From positions 28,120,634 to 28,184,633 of the forward strand of contig CM076260.1 in the NCBI GenBank assembly GCA_038380795.1: DNA of 64,000 nt, given 5' to 3'. Position 1 is the stretch's first letter. Every line of letters begins with the position of its first letter. The stretch comes from Pyrocephalus nanus. Lineage: Eukaryota > Chordata > Aves > Passeriformes > Tyrannidae. Made by a program: the position numbers and the translations under genes. Shown in pieces: positions 47,689 to 59,845 of this stretch. Below the pieces are notes generated by a model. That model was given only the letters and a program-made list of their open reading frames with translations. It was not told the DNA's origin and did no database searches.

Positions 47689-47832
47689 AGTCATAGAATA
47701 TTCTTAATTGGAAGGGAACCACAAGGGTTATCGAGTCCAGCTCTAAAATGATTGGCCCGTAGAGGGATGGAACCCACAGCCTTGGCATTATTAGCAGCAG
47801 GATATAACCAGCTGAACTAATTTCAGGGTCCC
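47689..47832 (-). mobile_element. TguSINE1-like SINE: tRNA-Ile head, CR1 tail
   Basis: Read on the minus strand, the head at about 47832-47750 follows tRNA-Ile(AAT): AGTTCAGCTGGTTA (box A), the anticodon area CTGCTAATAATGCCAAGG, then GGGTTCCATCCC (box B) and CTACGGGCCA. The tail is a CR1 3' end with GGACTCGATAACCCTTGTGG, TTCCCTTCCAA and a closing ATTCTATGACTC. A tRNA-Ile head joined to a CR1 tail is the plan of TguSINE1 described from zebra finch. The sequence is mutated in both boxes (box B has CCATCCC for CGATCCC), so it is neither a tRNA gene nor likely to be active. It is a marker for passerine ancestry. Confidence 0.82.
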
Positions 47833-47931
47833 ACATTTATATATATTTAAGTAAAATGATATTGTTATTTCAAAGAATCAATTTCTACCAGGTCTGTATT
47901 TCTCTACACTATATCACTGCATTAGAGTAGT

Positions 47932-48752
47932 GAATCATAGAATTACAGAATGGCTTAGGTTGGAAGAGACATTAAAGATCACCTAGTTCCAAACCCCCTG
48001 CTGTAAACATGGACACCTTTCACTAGAACAGGTTGCTCAGAGCTCCATCCAACCTGTCCTTGAAAACTTCCAGGGACAGGGCACTCTCAGATTCTCTGGG
48101 AAAACTGTGTCAGTGCCTCACCACTCTCATTTCAAAAAATTTCTTCTTAATATCTAACCTAAACCTACTCTCAGTTTGAAGCCATTTCCCCTTGTGCTAT
48201 CTTACACAACCTTATGAAAAGTCTTTCTCCATCATTCTTGTGGACTCTCTTCAAGTACTGGAAGGCTGCAATTAGGTCACCCCGAAGCCTTCTCCTCTCC
48301 AAGCTGAACAAACCCAATTCTGTCAGCCTTTCCTCATAGGAGAGGTGCTCCATCCCTCTAATCATCTTGGTGCCCCTCCTCTGGACTCACTTCCAACAGG
48401 TCGATGTCCTTCCTATGCTGAGGACTCCAGAGCTGGATGCAGCATTTCAGGTGGGATCTCACCAGAGTGGAGTAAAGGGGCATAATAACCTCCCTTGACT
48501 TGCTGGCCACACTTTTTGTTTTTATGCATTTCAGGATACAGTTGGCTTTCTGGACTGTAAGTGCACCTTGTCAGCTCAGGTCCAGCCTCTCATCCACTAG
48601 CACACCCAAGTCCTTTACAGCAGAGCTGCTCTCAGTCTCTTCATCATTTGCCCTGTATTGATACCAGGGCTTTCCCTGACCCAGGTGCAACACCTTGCAC
48701 TTTGTCTTGTAAAACTTCATGAGATTCTCATGGGCCCATATCCCAAGCTATC
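47932..48752 (-). mobile_element. CR1 LINE, 3' half, reverse strand
   Basis: The left edge GAATCATAGAATTACAGAAT is the reversed terminus, followed by TTAGGTTGGAAGAGACATTA and the 3' UTR. The ORF2 C-terminal block on the minus strand reads [31 protein letters not shown]. It continues to a block near 48680-48750 (the CCCAGGTGCAACACCTTGCA region of ORF2) before truncation. There is a frame break near 48390. It is separated by only about 100 bp from the SINE and has the same orientation. Confidence 0.92.
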
Positions 48753-50756
48753 TCATTTTACATAGGACAACTGCTTGTTATTACTACCTATAAAAAATTG
48801 TGGTTGGTCCACAAAAATACAAGAAAAGTAATTCAAACTAGCCACAGACAACTGACATCTAGTCAATTGGAGAAACTGTTAAATTAAGTAATGGATAAAT
48901 CAAATAAAGCTTGTTTTTAGGTTTTTTTTAGAGTTTGCCTTTAAAGTATTCTCACAAAAATACCATCCTTGAAGGACTTTCACCTGGTTTCACAACCAGA
49001 TAATGTAAATGTGCTAAAGATCGCAGACAATGTGCTAAGACAGACCAATTTTCCTTTTATGGATGATGGGAGCAAAACAGGGAATCCTGACTGGATTAGG
49101 GAGAGTAGTTGTGCCTTTAAAGGGACAACTCATATGATCTACGAACTTGACTAAAATGAACAGAAATTTGTATAGGAAATACAGAACACTTATCATTCTA
49201 TTTACAGAGAAAATGTGCATCTAAATTAGGACAAAACTGCTTGTGTTTATCAAACTCAGCTATGAATTATTCTGTGCCTGTTTTTTGTGAGGTGGTGGGT
49301 TTTTTTACATACTGTCTCTACAGTCCTCTCTGGGTTGGAATTTTATCATCATGTCCAAGATGTTCTTACACTGATCATCTCTCAATTATGTACTAGTAAA
49401 TAGGTCTTCATTCAAGTTTTTTTTTTTTAAATAAAGTTATGCACCTATTCTCCCTTTTGTTAGTATTAATATAAATATCTCAGGAAGCTCAAATAAGATT
49501 GGGCTAAAAGAGGGTTTATATCTTTGGGTGACAGTATAGCAGACGATTATTAAATATCTGCTTTCCCTTTTCCACTCTGCTTTTTACTTTTCTTGCTTAA
49601 GACCTCTATCCCAATGCATAAAGTAACTACTTGAAATGGTAACGTCCAAAAAAAAAATCATTGTTTAAAATATAAAAATTCCTCTAAGACTGTTTCTTTA
49701 ACTAAACTTATTTTTTTAATGCATAACTTTTTCAGGTCCTAGACTTTTTACTGGGAAAACAGCCCAGCCTGATTTGCAGCATGCTCAGTTTTTCTCTAGC
49801 ACCTCAGCCTTTCAAGAGACTGATAATTTTTGATCTCACATCTCAGCATTTGCAGAACAATGCTCTTAGAGGATTGGAGCTAGAAGGATTCTTTTCATAG
49901 CCAGAAGCTACATGACCCATCATTTCACACTTTTCTTTTACTTTGTGATAGTTTTTGTTTTTCTTGTTTTAAACACATATGGTGCTTCCTTTGACTTAAT
50001 TTTATGCTTTCAGACAGGCAGAAATATAAAACTGAGCAAAAAAGGTCACAGATAATATTCATTAAAATTTAATAGAGGCATTTTCTCAACTCTTCACAGG
50101 AGATTTTTATAAGCATAAACAAGGAAATCTTCAATAAGAAGTCTTCCACTCTCCTTGAATTTCTTCCCATGGTAGTATATTAAATTATAGAATGTTTAAT
50201 AATTATCTGGTAGTGGAAAAGCTATGTTTTGGGATTTTTGGGTTTTTTTTTTGCTGGTTTAGTATATGTTAAGATGCAGGTTGCAGCTAATTAGGTTTGT
50301 TAGTCACTCCTCCCTTATAGCATTACAATATTTTTATATAAAAACGGTGAGAAATGTTTTTCAAAATTAAAATGAAACAGAGAAATTAAACATGTAGATT
50401 TGCCAAATGTAATGAAAATAACAAAAGATTCAGAAACCAGATAATGAAAGACAGCTTTTAACACTGTGGTTTTAACAAGTTAACACCGTCAAGTCATTTG
50501 GGTATTATTTTATTTCAATAAATATACTTTACATCTTTAAATAGTAACAATTTTTTATATGAGAGTATATAATGAAATATAAACCAAATTTTTTCAATTT
50601 GCAATTACTGCATGTTAGTTGAATAAATAGTACTAAAAAGAGAAGCATAAAGTTGGACCATATAGTATTACATATCACTATAGAAGTTAAAATGAAAATT
50701 TTAAAAGACATCACCTTAGTATTTTCTGTATGCTTATAGAAATGCAAAAGGAGCGA
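48753..50756. other. AT-rich sequence, no gene seen
   Basis: No exon or transposon recognised; short T and A runs only (49423, 49648, 50240). Confidence 0.4.
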
Positions 50757-51041
50757 CTAGAACAAGGAAACCAACAATAGGACAAGGGGACATGAGCTAA
50801 AGCTCTGCCAAGGGAGGTTTAGGTTAGATGTTAGGAAGAAATTCTTTACAGAGAGGGTAATCAGGCATTGGAACGGCCTGCCCAAAGAGGTGGTGGATGC
50901 ACCATCCCTGGAGGTTTTCAAACAGAGATTGGACGTGGCCCTTAGTGCCATAATATAGTAATTGGAGTTGGATCAGAGGTTGGACTCGATGATCTTGGAG
51001 GTCTTTTCCAACCCAATCTATTCTATGATTCTATGATTCTA
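50757..51041 (+). mobile_element. CR1 LINE, 3' UTR end
   Basis: It contains CAATAGGACAAGGGGACATG, GCTCTGCCAAGGGAGGTTTA, GGTGGTGGATGCACCATCCC and TTGGACTCGATGATCTTGGA, ending in about two and a half ATTCTATG units. Its tail pattern (CATAATATAGTAATTGGAGT) parallels that of the nested copy at 5965-7102, so both probably belong to one subfamily. It is severely 5'-truncated (285 bp) and well preserved, hence relatively young. Confidence 0.93.
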
Positions 51042-51628
51042 AGAGGAGATTGCAAAGTTAAGAATTTATCTACTCTGTAAAGGGAGGGACATGTATCCTT
51101 TGATGAAATAAAAATGAGTATCTGTTTACTTTGTTTAATCTACGTTTTTCCCAGATACTCATTTGCACCTTATTGCTGAGTAAGGCATATATACTAGTTC
51201 TTGAAAAGTTAAAAGATACTAACTTTGGTCTTATATTTCTGATTGAATCTAAGCTATAAGTTTAGAAGAAAAACTTCTGGAGACTGCTGCAGGCCTGGTG
51301 GAGATAAAGAAAGCAGAACTGCATCGTCTATGTAAAATAAGAAAATAATACAAGTCATTAAACAGCTGTGATAGAAATAAAACAAGAAATACCTCATAAC
51401 ACTTCTACTTATATGTTGTTCAGCTTCAATTTCTATGTAAATTATAAGAAACCTGCATCAGGTAGTTACAGATGTGGAAACATGCATCATTGAAGAGCCT
51501 GTGAGGAATGAAAATTATAATATAACTTATGAGTTTCAACCTACAAAGCCTTCATTTATTGGACCTTAAAACTTACCACAGACAAAGCCCAGTCTGTGTG
51601 ATCATCTTAAATTAAATATGTTGTATAA
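51042..51628. other. AT-rich sequence, nothing recognised
   Basis: No repeat or exon landmark; the last five bases (51624-51628) are the left target duplication of the next LTR. Confidence 0.4.
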
Positions 51629-52501
51629 TGTGGTGAGCTGACCCTGGCTGCAGGTGCAGGTGCCCATCAAAGCTACTCTATTGCTCCCCTCCTCAGCTGG
51701 TCAAGGGACAGAAAATAAAACGAAAGAGATAAGTGCAGGGAGAGATCCCTCAGCAGTTACCATCATGGGCAAAACAGACTCATCTTGAGGAAGTTAATTT
51801 ATTACCAGGCAAAACAGAGAAGGATAATGAGAAATAAAATCAAATGTTTAAAACATTTCTTCTCTGTTTTGCACACCTTCTTCCTGGGCTTGTCTTCACT
51901 CGATTCTCTACCTGCTGGCTACACAGGGAAACAGAGGATGTGGGTTGAGGGCAGTTCAGCACACATTGTCTCTGCCACTTCTTCTTCCTCAGGCGGAGGG
52001 CTTCTCATACTCTTCCCCTGTTCCAGTGTGGGATCCCTTCTGTGGGGAACAGTTCTCCATGACCTTCTCCAAAGTGAGTCTTTGCCACAGACTTATGTTC
52101 TTCATGAACTGCTCCAGTATGGGTCCCCCATGGGGTCACAGGTCCTGCCAGAATCCTGCTCCAACATGGAACATGGAATGTCTGCTTTGACATCTGGAGG
52201 ACCTCCTTCCCTCCTTCTTTACTGGCCTTGGTGTCTGCAGAGTTATTCATCCCACAGATTCTCTCTCCTCTCCTCTATTGCTGCAATTGGTCCTGTGAAA
52301 CCTTTTTTCCCCTTCTAAATTATGTTATCCCAGAGGCATTACTGCCATCACTAGTGAGCTCAGCCTTGGCCAGAGGTGGATCTCTATTGGAGCTGTCTGG
52401 CACTGGCTCCATTGGATGTGGGGAAAACTTCTAGAAGCTTTTCACAGAGGCTATGCCTGCATACCCCTACTACCAAAACTTTGCCAGGCCAACTCAATAC
52501 A
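51629..52501 (-). mobile_element. Solo LTR, avian family C (873 bp)
   Basis: It begins TGTGGTGAGCTGACCCTGGC and ends CCAACTCAATACA. Internal landmarks are GAGAGATCCCTCAGCAGTTA, repeated CTCCA..TGGGTCCC units, TTGGTGTCTGCAGAGTTATT and AATTATGTTATCCCAGAGGC. Flanking 5-mers TATAA (51624-51628) and TACAA (52502-52506) differ by one base and fit a 5-bp target duplication. A TATTTAAG-type promoter box in the family places its sense strand on minus; here that box is weakly conserved. The 177-codon plus-strand frame inside is antisense to the LTR and is not a gene. Confidence 0.78.
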
Positions 52502-52506
52502 TACAA

Positions 52507-53734
52507 TCACAGTATTCCCAGGTGTACTAAAACAGTCCTTTCAGACAATAGGCACACTGTTTATTTTTGAATGTTTTTGCTCATGAGCAAGTAATTGTTT
52601 CATTGGCTTCTAAAAGGACTGACAAACAGATCTTAGCTCAGTTATCAATTTTTTTTCAGGGATTTCATTCTTCAACATATGTCTTCTTTAAAATATTTGG
52701 TATGTGTGACATAAATTCTTTATGAAACTACCCATCTAGATTTTTGTTACGTGGACTTTGTTCCTTTATCTGTAGGCTTTGCTGAAATTCCTGATTGGCT
52801 GCTTTTGAATTAAGTTATCTGAGTTGTATAAACAAAAGTACATGAAAAAAATTAGGAATTCTCTAGATTTTTTGAGGACATAAGTGAAAAATTAATCTCT
52901 ACTATCTTGTGAAGTATTTTGACTGAAAGTGTAGAAACTCCAAACTGAGGTATTCCCCATTTAGTACTGAAAAGAGAATGAAAATAATTTCAAAATGGGA
53001 AAATAAGGCATAAAAATTAAGCAGGTATGATTTGTAATGCAACTTTTAATCAATGGAACTATCCAAAACTAAAGATAACCATGAATAAAAGGTTAAGACA
53101 AGTCAGCAGTGCAAAGCAAGATAGTAACAGTAATTAGGAACACAGTGCTCCAAAGAAAATGCATCATAAACCAGTTCTGCTAGAGCTGTTTTTAGGATTT
53201 TGTGCTACATTTAGAACTGCTTTTATTTTTATTGTGATCTCTGTGATTCAAAACTGCAGATTTTCCATCTTAACCATTTTCGCATTGCCATCATTGCAGC
53301 CATTACCATGATGGCTGAACCATACTCTGAACTGTCCTGCTTTGTTCTTCCAGCAATGATAACAATTTCAGAGAGGCTATGAATTATGTTTTACTCAACT
53401 GACAGATAAAAAGTTAGTAGTTAGTATTTCTTCCTTTACCAACTTTTAAATTATTCATTAAGTGGCCTTCACAATGGTAGCAAGAAGTCTTTTCTTCTGC
53501 TGTTTTATTTGGATAGAATATCTTCAATTTAAGCTTAAGGGTGAAGTCCTGTTTTTGTGTAGCCTAGAAGTTGTCAGAAAAAAAGTTAACATTATTATCC
53601 TAGCTATCAGTAAAAAGTTCTTTTGTTTTGTGTGTTTGTTGTGGGTATTTTTGTTTTTTTGTGTTTTTTTTTTTTTTTTTAATAAACATGAGCTTCTTTA
53701 TTGGTAAGCCTAAAAATTAGAACTGGTTCATAAC
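52507..53734. other. AT-rich sequence, no gene seen
   Basis: It contains a T/G-rich low-complexity tract at about 53618-53682 and no recognisable exon. Confidence 0.4.
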
Positions 53735-54270
53735 TGTAGTGGGTTGGCCTTGGCTAGCCACCAAGTGCTCACTAAACTCACTGCTCCATCACTCACCCTC
53801 CCCATCATGCTACAGAGAAAAAATATAACAAAAAATTCTGTTAAGGACAGGGTGATCACTCAGAAATTACCATCACAGGCTAAGTAGACACAACTTCGGA
53901 AAATTAATTTAATTATTGACAATTAAACAGAGTAGGATGATGAGAAATAACAAATCCTCAAAGCCCTTTCCTCCTACCCCTCCCTTCTTCCTGGGAAGAA
54001 CTCAAGAACTGCTCTGGCAAAGGTCCTTTCCGTGGGGTACCATCTTTCAGGAATAAACTGCTTCAGTGTCATTCCCCCATGACAGAAAACCTGCTCCTGC
54101 ATGGGCTGAAGCTCACTTCAGGGCACATCCACCTACTCCAGCATGGGCTCCTACATGGCCTGCAGGATGGATATCTGCTCTATCACAAAGGGAACATTCT
54201 GCATCACTGTGGTCCTCTCCACAGATAATAGTGCCTGGAACACCTTCTCCCCTCTTTCTTCACTGACCAT
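53735..54270 (-). mobile_element. Truncated LTR, avian family C
   Basis: It begins TGTAGTGGGTTGGCCTTGGC and follows the copy at 51629 through GTGATCACTCAGAAATTACC, the AATTAATTTAATTATTGACA area and GATGAGAAATAACAAATCC. Degraded TGCTCC-type repeat units follow, up to CTTTCTTCACTGACC. At that point the family would continue into TTGGTGTCTGCAGAG, but here a different sequence starts. The outer 300 or so bases are therefore missing. Confidence 0.75.
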
Positions 54271-54545
54271 GTGTCTCAGTTTAGCAAGAATACAACTTTG
54301 AAATTTCTTCAAACAAAAAGTGTGAGGAAAAAAAACAAAAGTCAAAAACCCAAACCAAAACAACAACAAAAAGCCCCAATTCTTTATTAACAAAACCAAA
54401 TAACAAATGGTACAACCAAAACTTTCAAAAGAAACAAAACAAAATCCCAATTCCCCAGGTGGGGAAGAAGCCCATTTCAAACCAGGGGAATTTGTTAAAA
54501 CCAGTTCAGTCCAAAACTAAAATTCTTTTCCTTGCAGTTAGCTCA
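54271..54545 (-). mobile_element. Putative LTR-like block abutting the truncated LTR
   Basis: Starting with TGTCTCAGTTTAGCAAGA, the composition changes to an A/C-rich stretch, with TTCTTTATTAACAAAACC (polyadenylation-like on the minus strand) and CCCCAGGTGGGGAAGAAGCC. The start exactly at the break of the previous LTR suggests a nested or replacing insertion. The family is not identified and the right boundary is uncertain. Confidence 0.4.
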
Positions 54546-55784
54546 TTCAAAGATACAGACTACAATTACAGATGTTACAAATATATTACAGCAAACGATT
54601 ATTTGAGCTTCAACAGAGAAAAAAATTAACCAAATAAATCTGATATAATTTGAAGTAAATGTGGATTTTATCTACTTTTTTTAAAGTTTATTTGAATAAA
54701 ATATTTCATTACACTGTAGTGTTTCTAAATCATGAAAAAAATACCCCAAACTTGAAAAAATACTCAAATAAAAGTGGTACCAAGGTATAATTGCTCTATT
54801 GTCTCATATTTCATAGCAATTTTTTCTTAAAACCATAAGTAAGCACCTTTTTTTTTACCATATACATACATATATACGCACACACACATTCTTTTATATA
54901 CAGAAGAATGACCAAACTGTGTCTTTAACATACAGATCTCTAGAATATATTTTTTTCCCTAATAAAAGATTTGGGCCATGATTCTCAAATAAATATTGAT
55001 AACTTTGTGAAATAAAAAAATAAATATTATACAGTATTCACAGAATGCATATAGTGATTTTCTTTTATTTTTGGAGCTATTGTTTTAAAAATAAAATTAT
55101 TAGATGCTGAATATTCCCATTTTCATTTTACTATGCATTGATTACCTCAGTGCAGCATTTTGGAATCACTGATATTTTTTAGTAATAATGATTTCTAGCT
55201 GGTCCTTAGAACATTCTTTTCATGTGCAAAACACCATTTAGTAACAGCCTAATGTACTTGCTCCTTGGAAAATAATATAACAGAGGGAGTATATAACTTT
55301 GAAAGTGTAAAACAGAATGTGATTTCATTGTATCTCTGAAGTGTAGATTATTGGAGTGAATTACAAGATTCTTCTTAGAGTTTGTGTGTGAAGAGTGACA
55401 TGTCTACTAAATTTTCAATGTTAAATCTAATCTTACCCCAATACTGATAAATTTGATCATAATGAAGGTTATTTCCATGCACTTGTGAAAAATTAGTTTT
55501 AAAACTGAAAATAGGCTTTCTTCATGGATCTAAATATAGATTTTGAAGCATATTTGGGCAGACACTGCTATTTTACTTCTACCTAAGAACTGAATAAGAA
55601 CCAGCCAGTTCTGAAAAATGTTTGGATTCCTAAAATGTGACTATGCTCTTTTATAAGTCATCCCTATTCTAAAAATCCCAGAACACTAGTGGCCACAACT
55701 ATGGCTAAACAGATTCAGTTTTACATAATTTTTTTTTCTTTAATTGATGCTAAAAAAAAAATATTAAAACTCTGAAAATTTTAA
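54546..55784. other. AT-rich sequence, nothing recognised
   Basis: A short alternating CA/TA run lies at 54860-54895; otherwise plain AT-rich DNA. Confidence 0.4.
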
Positions 55785-56082
55785 AGTCATAGAATATTTT
55801 AGGTTACAGTAGATTTTCAGAGGTCATTTTTTCCAAACCTTTGCTCAAAGCTTACTCAATTAAAGCACACTTCTAAATGCTGTGTCCAGTTGAGTTTTGA
55901 ATAAGTTCAAGGATGGAGACTCCTTTTGTGGGCAACCTGCTTCAGCATTTGACCACTGTCATTGTGAAAAAGATTTTCCTAATATCTATCTGTAATTGTC
56001 TGTGTTTCAATTGGTCTTTGTCTCAGTCTTCTGTTTTCCAAGTTAAACAGACACAGTTCCTTCAGCCTCCTTGAACATCATT
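55785..56082 (-). mobile_element. CR1 LINE, old 3' end, reverse strand
   Basis: AGTCATAGAATATTTTAGGT starts the reversed terminus. AGTTCAAGGATGGAGACTCC, GGGCAACCTGCTTCAGCATT and CCTAATATCTATCTGTAATT match the 3' UTR in order, and it closes near CAGTTCCTTCAGCCTCCTTG. It is much more diverged than the copies at 50.8 or 5.9 kb, so it is an older insertion. Confidence 0.83.
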
Positions 56083-57667
56083 GTTTGATTATGCAGAGTT
56101 TCATAACAACAGTTCTAAAAATATATGGGAAAAATTGTATGTAATGTTCAATATTTTTTAATCAAAATTCACATGCCTTTTATTGCATGTTGTTTACAAT
56201 TAAGTTTAAAATTACATCTCTATTTTCAGAGCTATTCTCTAACTAATGTTCATGTTCAGAAGTGTACTATCACTACCAAATTACTTAATGAGGAAAAAAT
56301 TTGGTATAGCAGTTCATATCTTCAGTGGAATGACAAAATAAGACAGTAAATGATAATTAGTTAATGTAGGTTGTTCAATCTTTTAGTAAATTTTTCTAAT
56401 TAATTTTGTTATTTGGGTTTTGTGAAATCTCTTAATTCTGATACAGAATGATCCTAATTTATAAGATGCATATAGTGAATTTTTAATAATGTTCTTAAAG
56501 CTTCTGATAATTGGTTATACATTTGAGAATAGCCTATATTGTTTGCATGCAGGAAATGCTGATTAGGACACTTACAAAACATCATTTTTCAATCACATTG
56601 TAGAAGTTGCATCACAAACTTTCTTTCATACCTACATATGTATATGAAGGACTGTTTGAACTGACTGCACTGCTGTCTCAAGTAAGTTTGAGAGAATAGT
56701 TCTCTGACATTTATTTTTTTAAAATTTAAAGACCTCATGTTATATACTGGACATTAACATAATGCTGTTGTCTACAGAATAGAAAAAAGTAGTCAGTCAC
56801 CTGCTCATCTACTGGGCCTCACATTGTTTGGCAGTCTTTATCTCTCAAACCAAATGTTAATTCTATTATTTTGACAACTTTCAGACATGAACAGATCGGA
56901 TGATACAGTTTATTAGAAGGCCATCAACAACAAAAAAAAGAATTCTTACAGAAACAATGTATTTCAAATGAGCTTTTGTAAATACAATTTACAATAAGAT
57001 TGCCTTCCTTACTGCATGTATTTCAGCACTTTTTTTCTGTCTAAGGATCTGCTAGTTCCTCTGAAATAAAGGAATAGCCCTGCCTGAGCTATAAAAATAG
57101 GAGAAGCAACTTGACCGTCATTAATATAGTTTTGTAATTGTCCCCCTACCAGGAAATCCAATGGTTTCCTGTGCTGCCAAAAAGCAGATACTCTGTGAAA
57201 AACTCAGTAAAATGTTATCAATTAAAAATGCAGCCAATGAAATAATCCAAGTTTTATCACATTAAACCTGTTTATCAGAAACAAATTTATAATTTTTTTC
57301 AAAGTGTAAGAGTCGGATCATTGAATTTGGAAACTTGTTTTCCTTATTTACTTTTAATTGAAATAGTTCAGTGAGCTCATGGAAATGGCCTAGAGGATCA
57401 ATAAGGTTTGCACATCTGTTAGTGTTTTTCTGTCAGTTTTTGAGAAAATAATTTTATTAAACTGATAAAGAGGCATCTATGCTAAGTTTATCATTCAAGT
57501 TCCACCTGTACCTAATGGACATGGATGAACGGCCCTCTGGTAGAACCTACCACTTTGTAAGATGACAGAGCAAAGCTAGACAGGCTTTTTTGTAGTTTGT
57601 ACTCCACCATTTGCTTTCATATGGCCAAAGTCAAGGGATGTGATGATTGCATTCAGGTTTTGTTCCT

Positions 57668-57694
57668 AAAAAAAAAAAAAAAAAAAAAAAAAAA
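57668..57694. repeat. Poly-A tract, 27 bases
   Basis: Uninterrupted run of A followed by GGG. Confidence 0.95.
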
Positions 57695-57725
57695 GGGACT
57701 AGAAGTTATTTACCTTTGAAAATAA

Positions 57726-57747
57726 CTTATAAAACATGTTTTATAAG
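57726..57747. repeat. 22-bp perfect palindrome, AT-rich
   Basis: CTTATAAAACA followed without spacer by TGTTTTATAAG, its exact reverse complement. Outside this the symmetry stops. Confidence 0.9.
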
Positions 57748-58189
57748 AACTAGGTGTATCAAATTCTTTAGGTTGGACCAAATATTCATTTAAGTAAAAA
57801 ACTTTGATGACCAAATGGACTCATGTACACAGGTTCCGTATGCAGGATGGCATGAAGAAATTTCTATCAGCTTTAATATCCTTTATTTCTGAAAACCTCC
57901 ACACCAGATTCTTTGAACATGACTTCATGATGTTATATAACAAGAGACCACAGCTGGCCAAGTATGACAGTTATTAGACAGCAAAAGGACACAGAAAGTG
58001 TTTCTAATGAATTTATTTGGCCTTTTTAGCCATCAGTGCACTTGTAGCAAGAGTGGGTAGAGCCCTTCTCAAATCTTCAGTCGCAAAGCCTAGCCATGAT
58101 GATGTAGACTAATTGGTATGAACAGCTTTTCTTTTTTCATTTGTTTCCCGGAACATTTAGTTTATTTGTGAAGAGTGTTGACCAACATT

Positions 58190-58760
58190 GAAATACACGG
58201 CCCAGCATAAGCTACACCCCACCATCTCCTAGTGAGTCCACGGGCCAGCATCCCAGCCTGTCCTTGTATTCAGATATGTGACCAGTGTCCCAGAGCTGGG
58301 TCTGCCTTGGTGCCCTGGCAACAACATTGACAGCAACAATACCAATAATAACAGTGTAAAAAGAGGGTGATTACAAGCAACATGCTCACTAAGTCTGACC
58401 CGGCGTGATGCGACTGCACCAGCGTCACAAGACAAGAAACAAAGTGGTCCCCGGACCCTTCGTACACACATTTTTTCCCCAAGCCCCAAACAAAGAAAAA
58501 CAAAGGTGGACAAACTCTCCAGTCTGGACCAGCATTACCCCATCACTCCATTTGCTGCTTGCTACACCAGAAAAGGACAAAATGGCTGTGGGCCCTCTAC
58601 ATGCCACCTTTTTCCTCCACTCAAAGCCACTCCCTCTTCTTTTCGGAAGTGAGAATCCCTTACTTCCACTCCCCAGCAGTGATACAGAATAACAATCTTA
58701 AAATGCCCACACAGCTCCAGGCTCTGGCCTCTCACATGCTTGACCAAAACTAGGAAAAGA
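58190..58760. other. GC-richer unidentified block
   Basis: Composition stands out from the AT-rich flanks, with strings such as GACCCGGCGTGATGCGACTG and GTCCCCGGACCCTTCGTACA. Several overlapping open frames of 60-95 codons exist on both strands. That is expected by chance in GC-richer sequence, and no domain is visible. It is perhaps an ERV piece or a decayed CpG-containing element, but I have no match. Confidence 0.3.
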
Positions 58761-59845
58761 AGTTAAAGATTACTTACTTGCATGTGTTCTTAAATAAGCA
58801 ATAATTATTTTCATCAGTAGAAGTCTTTAGTCTTCATTAATTTAACACTAAATGTTGAGTCTCCAGAGAGAATCAAATGTATTTCTAACCACAAATTCTA
58901 AAACTAACAAAGAACCTCATTAATTAAAAATAGTCACCTTGACAATTTCAAAAGTAAGCATAAAACACCCTTGGAGAGTGTAACAGAGAAGAGAACAGGA
59001 TCAGTAAGCTTTGACTGTTCACAAAGAGCTCCAAACCAAATAAATCTGAAAAATGCTTTTTGCTAAACTTGAAGGGGTAATAAAAGCACAACCAACAAGC
59101 TAGAGGGCTTCTCTCATTTTATCTTTCCACTCCTGTGACCCTACAGTCTTATAAAAAGCATACCAAATTTGGACTAAAAACAAACCCCTGCAATAAAAGT
59201 ACATGTAATACACAGGCACAGTGAATCCCCATAATTAAAGTAACTCTTGCTAAGTAGCATAGTCCTTACATTAAACTCAGTGCTGAAAAAAAAGCCATGG
59301 TTTATACGGAACTTCGAGAAAAATCACTGACCTTAATATTAGTTAATTAAAACTATTTCCAAATCTATGAGTTTGTTCAGCAAAGTGCATGCAAATTCAG
59401 GAATATATGCCGTTTTACCTTTGTGTAACGTTTTAACAATATACACCAAGATAAAGTTTGGATTGGGGTTATAAAGATGAGTTATCCAAAAAGTTGATTA
59501 CTATAACACAAAGAGAAGACTAATAAGATAAGCCATTTGTACACAAAATATGCTTTAAGGAGGGGGTTGTGGGCTGAGGACATTATTGTTATTATATTTT
59601 TAGATAAATATGTTTCTGACTGAGTGCTTAGTGAAATTTTTAGCATAGCTCTGGGTCCAAAGAAAAAAGAATGCCAACAGTCTCATAAGCAAAATCTTAT
59701 CAGGTAAAGATCTTACCTGAGGTTATGTAGTATTCCAAATGACAATGTTCAGCATTGATATAGTACTTACATTTCCTACATATCATGTCTGTAAGATTCC
59801 AAGGCTTGCCTTCCTAGTGTATTGAAGGGGTTTCCCATCCAAAGA
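58761..59845. other. AT-rich sequence, nothing recognised
   Basis: No exon or repeat landmark. A small imperfect palindrome (TCAGGTAA / TTACCTGA) is at 59700-59720. Confidence 0.4.

Larger units (their letters stand above)
56083..58189. other. AT-rich sequence, no gene seen
   Basis: It includes a poly-A tract (57668-57694) and a 22-bp palindrome (57726-57747). No exon is recognised. Confidence 0.4.

Noticed and set aside
47750..47832. A tRNA-Ile gene
   Set aside because: Both internal promoter boxes are mutated and a CR1 tail is attached; it is a SINE head.
51785..52318. 177-codon plus-strand open frame
   Set aside because: It lies wholly inside the family-C LTR, antisense to the element, and codes for no recognisable domain.
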